Source: Hippasteria phrygiana (Eukaryota > Echinodermata > Asteroidea > Valvatida > Goniasteridae). From it: a stretch of DNA of 64,000 bases. Below the pieces are notes generated by a model. It searched no databases. It was not told the origin of the DNA and was given only the letters and a program-made list of their open reading frames with translations. Location: the NCBI GenBank assembly GCA_037893225.1, contig JAZGUH010000400.1, positions 248,001-312,000 on the forward strand, read 5' to 3'. Shown piece by piece: positions 63,934-64,000 of the stretch (positions within the stretch are counted from its first letter, which is position 1; every line of letters starts with the position of its first letter). Position numbers and translations under genes: made by a program.

Positions 63934-64000
63934 GGAGGACCGAGGGGGAATTTCCGCCCCCCCTTCACTTTTGGCAGTTCCACATAAAGAAAAACAAAAA

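Noticed and set aside
1..64000. CRISPR array, operons or bacterial signals
   Set aside because: Spliced genes, SINEs, LINE and Helentron show this is nuclear animal DNA. The tandem arrays have no unique spacers of constant size.

Overview
The window looks like genomic DNA from a marine invertebrate deuterostome. An echinoderm seems most likely; a hemichordate or amphioxus cannot be excluded. This rests on large introns with GT-AG borders, intron-rich housekeeping genes of animal type, abundant tacatgta and taggccta motifs, many small non-autonomous repeats and long poly-G/poly-C tracts. The species call is inference; the genes are read directly from the sequence.

Host genes, left to right. 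(1) One exon of a cytochrome P450 on the minus strand at 938-1136; the rest of the gene lies off the left edge. (2) A complete nuclear uracil-DNA glycosylase gene (UNG2 type) on the plus strand, 6203-14402, in eight coding exons encoding 322 residues. Its short first exon carries a PCNA-binding (PIP) motif, and an E2F-type site lies about 105 bp upstream. (3) MIC60/mitofilin (IMMT) on the minus strand, 27900-16376, in twelve coding exons encoding 717 residues, with a possible remote first exon near 36358-36396. UNG and MIC60 are tail to tail. (4) A single-exon class A GPCR on the minus strand, 42807-41698.

Mobile DNA makes up most of the rest. A CR1/L2-like LINE lies at about 37518-40870 (minus), broken by a frameshift between endonuclease and reverse transcriptase halves. 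A Helentron-type rolling-circle transposon has an open reading frame of 3381 codons at 49942-60087. It carries a PHD finger, two different cysteine-protease-like domains, 18-residue basic repeats, a DUF6570-like Cys-rich region, the Helitron N-terminal domain, an HUH/Y2 Rep nuclease, a PIF1-like helicase and an EEP endonuclease. Two tandem arrays follow it.

The introns and intergenic DNA are packed with small families. These include at least three tRNA-derived SINEs, a 450-500 bp MITE (called A here), a TTAA-flanked MITE (B) with CCCC termini, and a hAT-like MITE with a perfect 8-bp target duplication beside a MIC60 splice donor. A family of G-rich minisatellites is bounded by inverted TTAACCCTAAC. 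A foldback element is made of inverted arrays of a 16-bp unit. One insertion of MITE A inside a TTAACCCTAAC element gives a relative age order.
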